Origin: Sclerodactyla briareus
Taxonomy: Eukaryota > Echinodermata > Holothuroidea > Dendrochirotida > Sclerodactylidae
DNA: 64,000 bases
Assembly (NCBI GenBank): GCA_026419785.1
Contig: JAODTK010003810.1
Span: 1 to 64,000, forward strand
Direction of reading: 5' to 3'
Below the pieces are notes generated by a model. It ran no database searches. It was not told where the DNA came from and saw nothing but the letters and a program-made list of their open reading frames with translations. The position numbers and the translations under genes are program-made. Positions 1 to 11,969 of the stretch are shown one piece after another (the stretch's first letter is position 1; each line of letters starts with the position of its first letter).

Positions 1-440
1 AAATTCGTAACCCGAATTTTACTAGTCAGATCATTTGAGACCACCGTCGCGCGCGGAGCGAGTACCGGGTACGCGAAAAAATGTTCATTTTTCCGTGCAT
101 TTTTCGAAAAGCCTGCATTTTTTTTCACTTTGGCCTCTTTTCCTTCCTGATTTTTTCACGAATTTTCGCCGGAATTCTTCATCTCAGAAAAATGGGGAGA
201 GGGAGGGGGGGTCAGTCTGCCCCCAAAGGTTCTGAAAATTATATTGTGAACAAAATGATTCGAAGCATTACATCGCATATTATTCCTACAACGCCTTCGA
301 AGAAAAACGCCATTACGCACAGAACGCAAATGACGCACTTTTGGCTATTCGTTCAAATTTCGAGAACTCGGTATGAAACTCGGTCCATAGCTTCAACTGG
401 GTCCGCACGGGAATTATGTTCCTTGAGACAATTTCCAACC

Positions 441-606
441 GATTATTGTTTGGTTAGACCAAAATTGAATCAGTTTAGAGTGACACCAAAGCGGGCATTG
501 CCTATTATTTTTTTTATTCGGTCCGGAAAAGTGGGGTGGGATATGATCCCCCACTGTTAAAAGTGGGTGGACAGGTACCCCGTTCCCCACCTGTTGACGC
601 CCATGG
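441..606 (+). repeat. Dispersed repeat, copy 1
   Basis: A block of about 165 bases recurs at 12,951-13,132 in the same orientation. Shared landmarks in order are TTGTTTGGTAGAC-like, AAAATTGAATCAG, GCGGGCA, CGGTCCGGAAA, a G-rich run and CACCTGTTGACGCCCATG. The copies differ by substitutions and indels. There is no coding signal. It is an interspersed repeat fragment of unknown family. Confidence 0.7.
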
Positions 607-2730
607 TTGCCTGGTTCTACTGCTCAGTTTGACGCACTGGTTCATCACAGCCGACTGTGGAGGGGACTTAGTAGTTTCCATCTGAAAGGGAGAGTGCCTC
701 GGGACTGCAATAACCAGCGGTTACAATCTCTTCTTATTAATGCTTTGGTGGACCCATCCTGAACAGGCCTCCTTTTCATATTGCTTGCCCTACGTCCTGA
801 GCCAGTCCGGGTTTTACTCCAAAGAACTCCACTGTCGATCGCATTTGGCTTCTCCGCCGTTCTGTCTGCGTGCCTGTCTGAGCGGATACGATAATTCGGT
901 AAGGCTTTCTTTGTTTCTTGTGGCCGACTTTCGCGAGCCTTCAAACTTGTGTACAGGGAGACTCTCTGGAGATTTCTCGAGCAAGCTGTTTGTGCCAACC
1001 CCGTCTTGTACACCTGCTATCCTCGCTGTATTCTGGGAGTGCGATTGCCTGTGGATCGTGGTTGGTGGCGTCTCTGACTTCTTCCCCGTTGCCACGGGTT
1101 GACGACAGGGGTGTAACATGGCCGCCAATCCTTCTCACCCGTGTATTGCTGGGTTTATGGAGCGGGTTGTGCATGTGTACCGACTGCAGGTCTCTTTCGG
1201 TGGAGTCTGTGGTTCTGGACTTGCTTTCGCGGATTCTTGGCTGCACTTACTCGCCGTTTGTGATTCTCTTGTTTGTCCGCCCTTGGAAGACTTGTACCGG
1301 GCTGCTGGTCATTTCCAGGTGTTTGGCGAGGAACGTGGAAGTCACCAAGCCATATCGTTTTACCTCGGCCGTGTTATTAGTAACATGCTTCTTGCAATCC
1401 CGCGGTTTAGTAGACCCTTGGTACTGGCATATGGAGCCCAGTAATCACTGGATAGTGGTCGTGGCGGTTCGCGCATCTGAGCAGAAGCACCACGCTCCGT
1501 GTTTTTGGCTTCAGGGTGTTTTCAGTCTTGCGATTCTAGTGAGGATTTTGACGCTCACTGTTGGGGCTGATACGGCTCTTTGGATCCATTTTTACTGCCT
1601 CACTTCGTCCGCATCCTCGTTCCAGCTGGTAGTACCACGTATCTGATGCCAAGGGTTCCCATAGAGGCGGGGATGGTGAAGGTTAGCTGCCTGATTCGTG
1701 ATCGCCAACGTTGCTTAATTTCGGTAATGCGCCCTTTCCCAGGGATTGATCCTGCCCACCGTTTCCTGTATGAACGAGACAGGTGTGTTTCCATTTCCTG
1801 GTGATGAAACACTTGGTTGACTTTTGACCCTAATATTGACCTAATGAGGGGGTGGGGTTGGGAAAGGGGTTCATTTGCCTTCTCCTATTCGATCATTTCA
1901 ATGTGCTCTGCTTGTTTATTGAAGAAAAATGCAAAATTATTGAATCATATTAATTAGGCAGTAAAATGAGCCCATTTCCTGTTGATGAAATGAAATTGGT
2001 CACCTAATGACGTGACCCTAAATACTGACCTAACTAACGAGGGGGGGTGGGGTGTAGGGGGCCCCAATTTCTTTTTCAACGATAAATTTTGATGCTCATG
2101 TATGATTTAGTGAAGACAACGCAAAGTTATTGACATCATAGGTAATTAGAAGTTAAGTGTTTTGAAAAACACAAACCGGATATTCTATTCAGTTTCAGCA
2201 CAAATTATCTTCAAACAATCACCTATTCGATTGCTCTTTCACCGAAAATGGCTCATGCAGCTTAAATAGGTACATTTCCTTCTGGATTTTTTCGCCTAGC
2301 TAAGTGGTAGTGACAACTGTCAAGGCGGCAACTACGCTTCGTCTTCCATTTCCCTACTGTCGCACGGTGCCAGTGTCCCAGTGTTTACAAAGCGCGTTCT
2401 TTACGTCCTGCGTGCATAATTTTTATTCACTAGTACCGATACGGGAAATCAGACGAAATTTGGGTCAAGGATCGTAGTATTGTTAAGGAATCTGGGGCCT
2501 AATTGTATTTGAGAGTTGTCCTGCCCTCGGCCAAAATGTGGGAATATTGCACCGTTTTAGGTCTTTGAATACATAACACCTTGTCACACTGGACATTGTT
2601 ACAGGATACATATACGTTGGCACGGATGCGTCATTAAGTGACATCCATGGAAGTACTGTTGTACATATATGTAAAATCAAGTTGATTATTCTTCCATTGA
2701 CGAAAATTTAACTAGAAAGAGCCACGGCGT
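607..2730. other. Stretch without a recognised gene; one long open frame
   Basis: The longest open frame here is 918-1,646 on the + strand (242 codons). The region around it is relatively GC-rich and open in other frames too, and I recognise no domain in any of them. A short block near 800-850 resembles 62,965-63,010; both contain CAGTCCGGGTT and a GATCGCAT core, and both are followed by TCTGAGCGG. This suggests a dispersed element rather than a host gene. From 1,830 to 2,730 I see only AT-rich sequence. A weak antisense open frame lies at 2,483-2,680, next to the repeat element that starts at 2,731. Confidence 0.3.
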
Positions 2731-3409
2731 AGTGATTCCTTGACTGATCCTGACTTGATCGAGCTAAGCATAGCATTGTCAAGATTTAGGGAAATGCATG
2801 AATACCAAATATGAACTGCACCATGTAGGGAATCTAGATAACAAGGCTAGAGAAAACAAGGCATAGGTTAGCCAAATCTTATGTTCCACAATATCGCCAT
2901 TCCTCTCAAATCTGGATCCAGTCACACCAAAAACGATAGGTTCTTGTTTCTCCCATAAGAAAGCTGCATACTAGATTGCGAACTGTCCGGGTCAGACATT
3001 CAGGACTATCGTGTTAACAAGATTTTCAGACTTTGACCTCTCTGACTTCAGATGACCTTAGACCGGACCCCAAAACAACTAGGAGCATGTACTCAATATG
3101 GGAACCCATATACCAAGTATGAATTTGCTCCATCCAAGTGGGGTTGAGTTATCGTGCTAACGAGCTCAAATTGCCAACATATTAATTTTTTCACAATTTC
3201 CCATTTTTCCACCCATTCCGACTCCAGATTAACACTAAAAACGATAGGGTTCCTATTCTCCTCATAAGAAAGCCGCATACAACATTTCGACCTTCAGACC
3301 TGAACCACAAACAATGGGGATCATATACCCAAAAAAAAAAGGGGGGGAATGAACATGATACATCCACGTGGGGTGAGTTATCGTTGCGAACAAGCCTAGA
3401 CGTCCCACA

Positions 3410-3442
<33 letters not shown>

Positions 3443-3513
3443 ACACACACGGACGCACAAACATATATACTGTCATGACTGTATAGATTCCTCTGACTTC
3501 GTCAGAAGGATTA
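2731..3513 (-). mobile_element. Hairpin-ended (TG)n / 310-bp repeat element, inverted copy
   Basis: Read on the minus strand, this copy starts with an imperfect hairpin at 3,486-3,513 (GAAGTCAGAGGAATC around a short loop). It then runs through TATACAGTCATG, a TG/CG dinucleotide tract, and at least two diverged units of about 310 bp. Each unit carries ACGATAACTCAACCCC, CTTGGATGGA and TTGTTTTGGGGTC. It ends in AGTCAAGGAATCACTA at 2,731. The same order of parts occurs at 60,679-61,628 in the opposite orientation. There is no coding capacity. It is most likely a non-autonomous DNA element that has captured or grown a minisatellite; the superfamily is unknown. Confidence 0.65.
3406..3450. repeat. 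(CA)n/(CG)n microsatellite
   Basis: About 45 bases of CA repeats flank a central CG run. It sits at the same place inside the repeat element as the (TG)n tract at 60,721-60,790 in the other copy, so it belongs to that element. Confidence 0.9.
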
Positions 3514-4442
3514 ACTTTACCTGCCACTCAGTTACTTTCAGTCAGATTCTATCCTGCCGTTTCAAACCCTTAACCCCCCCCCCCCCCTCCCTCCCCCTGA
3601 GACTAGTTCTGGAGTCGCGCCTGCTGGCTTTAAGTGGCAGGTGCAACTGCTGCTAATCTGGTGACCTGATTGTTTAACAGTTCCTATGAGCCCAAACAGT
3701 TCCGTAAAAAATGTGCATTCGGTCAATTACGGAGCGAATGTCATAGGCCTATTGCAATAATACCACGACACGCCAATTATGATTATTAAATCGCAGTAAC
3801 CCATGTATATCCTATTTGTATAAATTTCTCACAGAACCCCAACCTTTTTTTTTGTTTTCACTTAATTGATAAATTTGCGGACACAAGATCTATATTTCAA
3901 GGCTGGGAACATGCAGGCTAGACACACACTCGTGAGTGCCGTTTCCGGCCATCTGAGAGTTTGAAGTCAAACATATTCTTGTACGATTCGCGCCAACCGA
4001 CGGTGGCGCTCCGCCTAGATAGGAACCCACCTTTTGTCCACTCCTGTTTAGCCCCCCTCCCCCCCGAAACCCCTCCCCCCCGCCCCTCCAAAAAAAGTGG
4101 GACTCTAGAACTGCGCCTGGTTACGGCAGTATTGGCAGTACTTCAGCACGAAACATCAACGAATCCCCAGCTGATTAGCTTTGTAGACTAATAACATGAT
4201 TTGTTTCGAACTCGCCCCATCAATCAATTCGTATTTTTCCTGCGATTGCTCACTTTACGTTACTGCAATAAAATTAGCATTTTGCTCTTCCAAGCGATTG
4301 CTCGCTATGCGCGCATTAGCCGTGTATAAGGAATCGTGAGATCAGCCATTATTGTGCGGTACATTAACGGCTTATTTAATTCCCGTTTTGCAGAATGAGT
4401 TTTAATAAACCCTGTAGGTCCTATGATTTATTGTAAATATAA
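3514..4442. other. Non-coding stretch with two poly-C landmarks
   Basis: No gene is recognised. Two poly-C runs (near 3,575 and 4,050-4,095) are followed by related text, CTGGAGTCGCGCCTG and CTCTAGAACTGCGCCTGG. That pattern resembles degraded ends of small DNA transposons, but no partner end could be assigned. Confidence 0.3.
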
Positions 4443-6622
4443 CAGGGACCTTACAACTACGGAACTGAACTGCCTATCCAACTGGGTAGGCGGAAGTGTA
4501 ACGCTCCTACGTCACATCACGTGGACGGCCAGGCAAGCCGTCCCTCTGGTTGGATTAGAAAAATCTACCTAAACTACATCTAACTGTTCGGGGTCCACGA
4601 CTACCGAAAAGTAGCGCCCTCTATTTCTTTCAGGGTGCAATTTCATGTTATGGAACGCCAACCTTATTACTTATTTCCTTAAAGTACAAAGCAGTTGTCA
4701 TGGGAGATTGATCACGTTGTCTATTAGAGAACACGCCCTCATACGTAGATTTTTTTACCTCCGGGATTTAAGTATGGCTAATTGGAATGCGCAGAGCTTA
4801 ATGACATCTGCCATGATGTGCAGAGCATATGGAAAGCTGATACTTGAAACTACGCGAAATGTAGCACCTTCTTTTCCATTCACCCTTGCATGGAACGTGT
4901 AACGCGCACAATTCGTCCGCAGAGCGTGGGAACCAGTTTGTGAATGGTAAGTGGCTCTTTGAACTCACACTGATTCTTGTATCTCCACTTCACACTCAGC
5001 TCTGTAGCAGGGCGTTTAGGCCCTGAACAACATTGCTGAGCAGGACATTTGGGATGATCCTTCATTGTTTGTGACATAACTTAGCTAGGCCTGGCCTGGG
5101 CATAACACACCTATACATTCAAAGTGTTCGAACGAAACTGCAGGTATCACGAAACCTCCACGCTCCCCGCTTCACGTATATTAGTGTGAGTCTGTCGATT
5201 GTCTATCGCGTCCAGAAACATTTCCAACATTGACGGTGTGAAGGGGCCGATCTGTTGCATAGCCCTTCCGCACCAACTTGATCGTCCCAGCCTCAGCAAA
5301 TGATGCGTGCACTTGTTCCAACACTTGGTAGGGAATGTAGCTCTCATGGGTATTGGTCACGAGAGCATTGCATCACACAAGAGGCATTACGACACCTATC
5401 GCTGATTTAAAAGGCTGAGCCAACAGATTATGTCTCTGGTTTAATATGAAATTCAAGCTCTCGATTGGTTTTTTTCTGGAAGAACCTTTGCCGGATATAC
5501 GGATTCTATAACAGGTGAACTAACACACTATGCATCATTAATTTTCAAATTTTTACACATTCCTATCTACTCCCCGCAAATGCTAAAGTTTACTAGTTTA
5601 TGCTTCATATGAAAATACATACAGGTGTTTTTATAATATACCTAACAGGTGCATAATGCACGAACGAAGATATTTGTTGACGAGGGCATGCTGTTTGGAG
5701 AATGAAGGTGTGATGGGAGGCGGTTGTAATTGCCAGTGCTGAATCTAATGACAGGCACTTCCATAAATCCCGTAAATGTATAAAACTATGCTATTACATT
5801 ACCAAATTGTGTTCATTCATGTATATTGCATGTTCACCGATTTAGTATCAGTGTATGAAATGCACATTCTACAGATACCATCATATATACTGAAAAATCC
5901 TGTGGAGGAGGGGTGGGTAGATGAAAATTATATGCGACTAGGGGAGCGGGCTGGGATAGTCCGTTACCTCATGGATGTTATGGGAGACGGCCTACCCTCA
6001 GCTTGATATGTATATGTTGCACAATCGATTAAGACATGGTCACTGAATATTATACTCCACAAAATAAACCTCCACAACATATACCCCGAACCCCATCCCC
6101 TAACCCCCTACGTACGCCACCATGGATGGTTTTGGTACCAGCGCAGCGTCATTCAGCAACATGACATGATTATAAATCCTGACGAGCTGTGGATTGATTC
6201 ATACCTGTACATCAATTGGCTCACTGGCATCATGAACACAATTGAAATGCATAACTCTGAGTTTTCTAGGATTGCAATTCCAGGTTCACCGACCTTGCTG
6301 TAGATACGAGACTAAGTATATGAGAATCCTTTCAAGGAATTAAAATAATATTGTTTATTACACAGACCCACAGCACCATTTCCCGCGAGTTATTCATTTG
6401 TGGATAACACATCACGCGAACCTAACGTGTACGGGTATATGTGATGTTAAAAAACAAATTACTCTGAGGGTTGATTTCTCAGTATTCAAGGAAAGATCTA
6501 GGTGATCATGAACCAATGTCTGACAAAAAAGTGGACACTTGAAATGTGCATACTTCGTTGCGTGGTGCGATAGGTATTATAGTCGTATATCTATGCTTAA
6601 AATATCAAGATCCTCACAATGT

Positions 6623-6792
6623 AAAACCCAACGCATTGAATAACTCGAACATCTGAGGTAAAAAATGCTGCTGGGCACTTCGAGTTATCCAATTCGATTT
6701 ATTTCTATATCAAAGAAATAGAGTGGGTGAACTCGAAAATGTCAGGGCAGCAAGTACTCAGATGTTCGAGATTACCCAATGCGTTGGGTTTA
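6623..6792. mobile_element. Palindromic MITE, about 170 bp
   Basis: Both ends are inverted copies of AAACCCAACGCATTG, and the inverted similarity continues inward through CTCGAACATCTGAG to the centre. The whole element can therefore fold into one long hairpin. Flanking TA on both sides would fit a Tc1/mariner-type target site, but TA also lies at the element ends. Copies B and C lack it at the matching position (about 23,010 and 30,375), so it entered copy A after the units separated. Confidence 0.75.
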
Positions 6793-7954
6793 TAGTTGCA
6801 GGGCTGATGCTCTAGTCTAGGCCATTAATTGCCACAGGACACAGAGTCGAGGTATAAAACATGTTGTTAAGAAAACTATCAAGTTTGGTGAATGTGAAGA
6901 TAGTGCTTAAAATCACCCAGAATAGCTATCAATTATCATAACTACCTCAATCATTAGATGGGGCCTATTGAGCCGGGATACAGGGTTTCGAAACGTCGGC
7001 ATTCCTAATTATTGAGCCGGGACACCACATCAATAATGCTAGCATCACTGCTATTGAGCCATACCGTAATGTTACACTTGGTCAATAACACAAACATTTC
7101 ACAATGAGTTGGATGTACTACCAATTTGAAGGAGAGCGCCCAATTTTGATGAAATCGTTTGTACAGCGGGAAATCGGTTGGTTTTTGGGGTAATTGTAGT
7201 CGTTTAGTGCGATGGCTACATTTCTGTAGTCTTGACGCAGTCGCTTGGCGATTCCATCCTGTAATGTGTAAATGTTTTTCTTTATCTCCACAAGTACTTC
7301 CTTGACGTGATGAAATATGGCTATTTCACTTAAGCTGAAAATACATTCGATCTAAGAAGATTTTTTGGTCCTTTTCTGCTTACACATGACAACATTACGG
7401 TGGGCAAAGCGACGTAGACGTTATATGACCTTGACCAGCGTCTTTGCTCATAAGTGAATCGAATAAGCCGGATCGGAGGCCATTACCTGTTTTTACTGCA
7501 ACTACTTCTGCACTATGATTGATTTTTACGAAGCGATGAAACGCTTGCTATTACCCAGTCTGTTGATTTGTAGTTTGTGTACAAGTAAGCTATAGACTGT
7601 CGTTACAATATGTTGTCGAACAATTGTCTAGTGTTTTCTCCTGAACGTGTTTAATTCCGACGGGGAAGGACGATTCACTTGATCTTATTTCCGAACAGTG
7701 CAACCTGGCACTTAGTTTTTTTGCCATAGTGTGTAGTTTTCAAGTTGCAAAAGTGGCTTTATATCCGAGTTCCTAGAAATCTTGAAAAAAAATTGATGCA
7801 CTTCTCTCGAATTGAGTTGATTTAGTCACGGTATATGATAGTTTATATTTCTTCTTTCAATGGGTTAATACGAAATTTAAACTTTTATACATAAATTTTT
7901 ATATTACAGCTAGCTATTCCAAGCGATTTACAAGTTGTAGATGGTAACCGTCAG

Positions 7955-8011
7955 TTTATTCTGCAAGTTAGTTCGACTGTTGCTTAATAGTTTACCAACT
8001 TGCAGAATAAA
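7955..8011. repeat. Perfect 15-bp inverted repeat (hairpin)
   Basis: TTTATTCTGCAAGTT at 7,955-7,969 is the exact reverse complement of 7,997-8,011, with a 27-base spacer. It would form a stable stem-loop, but no T-run follows directly and no function is apparent. Confidence 0.8.
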
Positions 8012-8085
8012 AGACATTGCAGCGATTCTGTTTTGTAAGCCACAGAAGGCCTACTTGAAAAAACAATGACTATCACGTCTAGTCA

Positions 8086-8155
8086 TTTCCCGTAGTGTAG
8101 TGGTACACTTCTCGAGCGAGGACTTCGCGTCAGGGTTCGAGGTCACCGCCGAACA
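8086..8155 (+). ncRNA. tRNA-Val-like sequence (SINE head or tRNA pseudogene)
   Basis: The 5' half, TTTCCCGTAGTGTAGTGGT, closely resembles the start of animal tRNA-Val. It contains a good Pol III A box (TAGTGTAGTGG, 8,093-8,103). A B-box-like GGTTCGAGGTC lies at 8,134-8,144, at about the right distance, and a T-rich run follows from 8,160. The anticodon arm and acceptor stem do not pair properly, so it is unlikely to be a working tRNA. A tRNA-derived SINE head or a pseudogene is the better reading. Confidence 0.4.
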
Positions 8156-9089
8156 TGATTTTTTATTAATTATTTTTTTTTAGGATTTGTGTTTTATGCA
8201 GTTCGGCTCCGTGGTCTAATTATTACCGGAACTTTTTTCAAATCTATTTTAATGTGAGGAAAATTTTTGTACATAGTACGCGCGCGTACGTGTTTGACAT
8301 CTACAAGCGGTTTGCTTGTCTGCACAACGACCTGTCACGTTTGTAGTACGGCACGCCCATTCCAAATTCGTTGTTGTTCGAAGTCCCAAATTCTTTGTTC
8401 TTAAATCGCAAATTCAATTCGCATTTTCTCAGAGATGGAAATAGCTTTAACAGAAATTCAAAAGTGTGTGCCTAGAGAACACAAATGGAACTTCTTTATT
8501 AACTTGAAATAGCGCAAAAATCATACGTATCACCAATCCTTATAACTTCAGAGTCCTTATGATTGAAGGTCACTCAAAAGTCGAAACTCTCAATGCACCC
8601 ACAGGCATTAATCACGTGACACCTTCCAAAATCGACTATCCCTTTTATATGTTCACTATTTCATCGCCAGGAGAGGTGAGCATTATGGTTTGACACCGGG
8701 TAAGAACATGAGATCCCTGGCAAACAGAAACGTCGGACGTAGGGTCCTGTAGCACGCGTAAGCAGCCTGTCACAACGAAGAAACAGAATCAAGCAGCCTC
8801 ATCGCCGGGTTACGTTACTGAGTATCGCGAAGAGACCCAAGGTTGCTCTTTTATAATCGAACAAACCCCATCGGAAAATAGTATTATACAATGACTAAAT
8901 GATATATGTTCTGGTGAAGTTTTAATAAAAATTATATTCCTGTTTCATATGATCTAGCTTTGGCCTGGCCTACCACGATCACCGGAGTTTATTATGAAAT
9001 CAAGCAGTCTAGCTCAACTAAGGGGAAAAAAACAATGCTTCCCAAGATCGGTATTAGCTAGACAACACCCCCTTTACGAATTTACTACA

Positions 9090-10930
9090 GGGATACTTAC
9101 AGGTTTGCTCCTGACCGCTGGACGGTCAGCCCTATACTCAGATCAACGTTGTAGTGATCATTAGTTGGATTCAAGTTGGCCCTTTAAATTATTTAAAAGA
9201 TCCTGATCCTTCCAGTAATGTCCAATAGCCTTCTCGAATATATGAAGGCTGGTAGAAGAGATTACACTCTCCGTAGGCTATTCCAAGCATGAGTAACTCT
9301 AATTGTGAAGAATATTCTGAGTACACTCTTTCCACTCTGTCCACGAAACCACATTTCTTGGCGTGGCCTAGTTCTCGAGTTATAAACAAGTAAAAGAGGC
9401 GGTAATAATTGTGATCAAATTCAGTGAATAGATCGTAAAAACTGCGATACATGTCACCCTTAAACGCCGATAAGCTAGAGTGGGCAACTTCAGATCTTAG
9501 TCGTTCTTCATAACTTATATCTTTCATGCCAGGCATTTTCGCTTTGTTGCTCTTCTCTGCACGTTTTCTATAGCTGTTATGAGTTTCAATTTATATGGGT
9601 ACCAGATAGTGTTAGCATAGATGAGAAATGATTTCTGGTCCAGAAGGTAAACGCACGGCGAAGTAATCCCATAATGTTGCCTTGTGATCTTCTCACTAAC
9701 ATGTTCTTCAAAGTCAAGTCCCGATCATATCACAACCATGACTTTTTCCTTGGTCCAGACTTAAGATCAGTTATAAAAAAGTTTGATAAATATGTTCGTC
9801 ATCCTCCTCTTACCGACAGCAAGAACATTACATTTCTCTGGTGGAATTTTAGTAGCCATTTGTCTGACCAGTCCTGTAACTTCAGTAGATCTTGTTGCGA
9901 GTTTCATATCATTTGCATTATGACGTTTTCCTGAAAAGCTTAATATCATCTGCGAACATATAGCACTCTGAGTACTATTTCAGGTAAGTCCATTAATATA
10001 CAATTACAATAAGAATTGACCCAAGACGCTCCTTGAGATACCGCTTTGGGACTGGAGCCCATTCAGAGAATTTTGCCCTACTCTCACGCCTTTGACGTCT
10101 ATATCAGTACGAAACATTTATTCCATTCAACTACTGACTTTCTTTCAGATAATCCATAACAACTATTTTTTGCAACAGACGATGGTGTGGACTTCATCGA
10201 TGCCTTCAGATCCAAGTAAATACATCTAAGCTCCCTCAGTAATCCAAAATACGAGTCCACTTATCCTTACATGAAGCAGTTGCAAAGTATAGACCGTCCG
10301 AGATGAAGCCAAATTGATTTTGGTGAAAAGCTATTAATTTCATATGCTGAACGATGTGGATCCCTGATTATGTTTTCTAGACTTTACTAATGACACGTAA
10401 GACTAACCGGCCGATAGGATGATGGCGATTTCCGTGATCCTTTTTTGTAAATAGGTGAAATCCATCCATCTCGCCACTCCGCGGAATTCCGAAGAACGAA
10501 CAGAATGAGCGAATAATATAGTTTAATAGCTTGGCAATTCATTGCGTAAGTCATGGAAGAATCCTTGATTTAATCTTTATCTGGCCTGGAGATTAATTGA
10601 TATCTAGTTTTCTGAAAGAAGTTGGTAACTCTCTCATCGGCGGTAATGACCCAATTTTGTTCATAGTATATAGTATGGGTTCTGTTTTCCATTATGGTAT
10701 GTCCTCACAATTCTCCAGGGTGAACACACTAGAGAAGAATTATGATAAAACACTTCAGCTTTCTCAGTATCATTCTTGGTTAAAATTTCGTGGCTGTCAT
10801 CGATTTCAAGATCTGTGACACCAATACAAGCTTCGTTTTAGGACGCGTAACTGCCAAAATTTCTAGGATTCGTTTTTATTCATCACCTATTCTCTCGTTC
10901 CTCTTCACAGCATTCATGCTGTGGAGAGGA
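9090..10930 (-). mobile_element. LINE fragment, CR1/jockey-type reverse transcriptase, antisense
   Basis: Minus-strand translation over several frames gives reverse transcriptase landmarks in the right order: WRDGWISPIYKKGS..SYRPVSLT (about 10,395-10,480), IYLDLK (near 10,215), VPQ-like..LGSILIVI..LPE (about 9,975-10,055) and FADDIKLF (about 9,940-9,960). Next comes PEKCNVLAVGK-like text, then ISYEERLRS..GDMY and WNSL near 9,190-9,530. The fragment is 5'-truncated and broken by many frame changes. It is absent at the matching site of copies B and C, so it inserted into copy A alone. The exact clade is uncertain. Confidence 0.85.
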
Positions 10931-11405
10931 AAGACTGGATATTGAAGCCAGGACAGGATAAAAGAGTTTACGTGAAATCTGACGTTTTTTTGTTACTACA
11001 CCCAAGCTACGAGCCTATGCTTATTGTGACATCGATAGTGGACAATATGAAAGTTACCGTTAGCTCGTAGAATATCCCTAAGTAAATTCCCCGATGAATT
11101 CGTGTTTAAACACCAATTATAAACGTCAAATCGTCATAGATCCTCCTATGACTATAAAAAACTAAAAAGTTCATCAATCGTATCCGTCTATTGACAAATC
11201 TACACAGTTTCCTGACTGTTTCGAAGGCAATTGGCCCGCGTTCGTAGGGGCCCTTTTCGGTCACCGCTAGTGCTCTCGACTTATGTGTGTGCGCAAAGTG
11301 CCATCCACTGATGACGCGGCATCGTGCGTTTTCAGAATATGCACAGCTCTGCAGGCCAGTAATCCGATATTGCGCAATAGCCTATGAGCGTATAATTACG
11401 TGACT

Positions 11406-11557
11406 GGACAATTCCCAACCGGAAATTCCCACCCGGACAATTCCCCCTCAATGGAACGTTTTTTATGGTCAGCATAGGGTAGGGTGCTAAAATTAGGGTA
11501 CATTCACGTTTGGGGGGAAATTGTCCGGGTGGGAATGGTCCGGGTGTGGATGTTGTC
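11406..11557. mobile_element. Small MITE with CCCACCCGGACAATTCCC repeats
   Basis: Two inverted arms (about 11,406-11,450 and 11,510-11,557) each contain doubled GGACAATTCCC / CCACCCGG motifs, so the element is a repeat-rich hairpin of about 150 bp. No protein is encoded. It lies just past the end of copy A. Confidence 0.65.
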
Positions 11558-11969
11558 GGGCAAACATTACTTTTTTATCAGGCGGGGCTATTATTATTTC
11601 GATTCGAATCACGTTTAGTCTTTTCCGAGAGATCAAATGTACCAGCAAATTTATTTAGGCTTAGTTGTAGATTTAGCTCCTTTTTTAAGCAACCCATAGG
11701 ACTACGACTTTTATGAACGCTATAAACTCTTTAAATAATTGTTTCTGTTTTTAAGGCATGTGGTCGAAATGTTTGGGCAAAACTGTGTAAATCAAAACAT
11801 TGTGGGCACATATGCACAGTGGTTTTATTCTCTGATGTGTCACAGCAGTGACGATCGTGAACTGACAGACATTGCCACTGCGGATACCCCAACATATATT
11901 ACTTAAATATTCATATCCATATTCGGCAAGTCATTTACACTAGGTTACCAGCTGACCAGTAGAGTAGCG

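Larger units (their letters stand above)
7150..8670. mobile_element. 1.5-kb insertion in copy A, family unknown
   Basis: Copies B and C run straight from the CCCAATTTTG block to the ACACCGGGT / ACATGAGATCC block, while copy A carries 1.5 kb between them. I found no convincing terminal inverted repeats or coding frame. The insert contains a perfect 15-bp inverted repeat (7,955-8,011), a tRNA-Val-like sequence (8,086-8,155) and a CpG palindrome near 8,280. A composite of SINE and DNA-element fragments is possible. Confidence 0.5.
4443..11390 (+). repeat. 3.5-kb repeated unit, copy A (expanded by insertions)
   Basis: This copy starts with AGGGACCTTACAACTACGG and shares a colinear series of blocks with copies B (21,150-28,310) and C (28,319-33,560). 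Examples are AGTAGCGCCCTCTAT, CCTGACGAGCTGTGGA, TATTGAGCCGG, TAGACAAC and TCTGACG. After removing the inserts at 6,623-6,792, 7,150-8,670 and 9,090-10,930, about 3.45 kb remains, matching the other copies. The open frames inside (for example 5,776-6,006) are not preserved between copies, so the unit itself appears non-coding. It may be a large non-autonomous element or a diverged segmental duplication. Confidence 0.75.

Noticed and set aside
81-560. 159-codon open frame near the left edge
   Set aside because: Part of it is the dispersed repeat at 441-606, whose other copy is not open in this frame, and no domain is visible.
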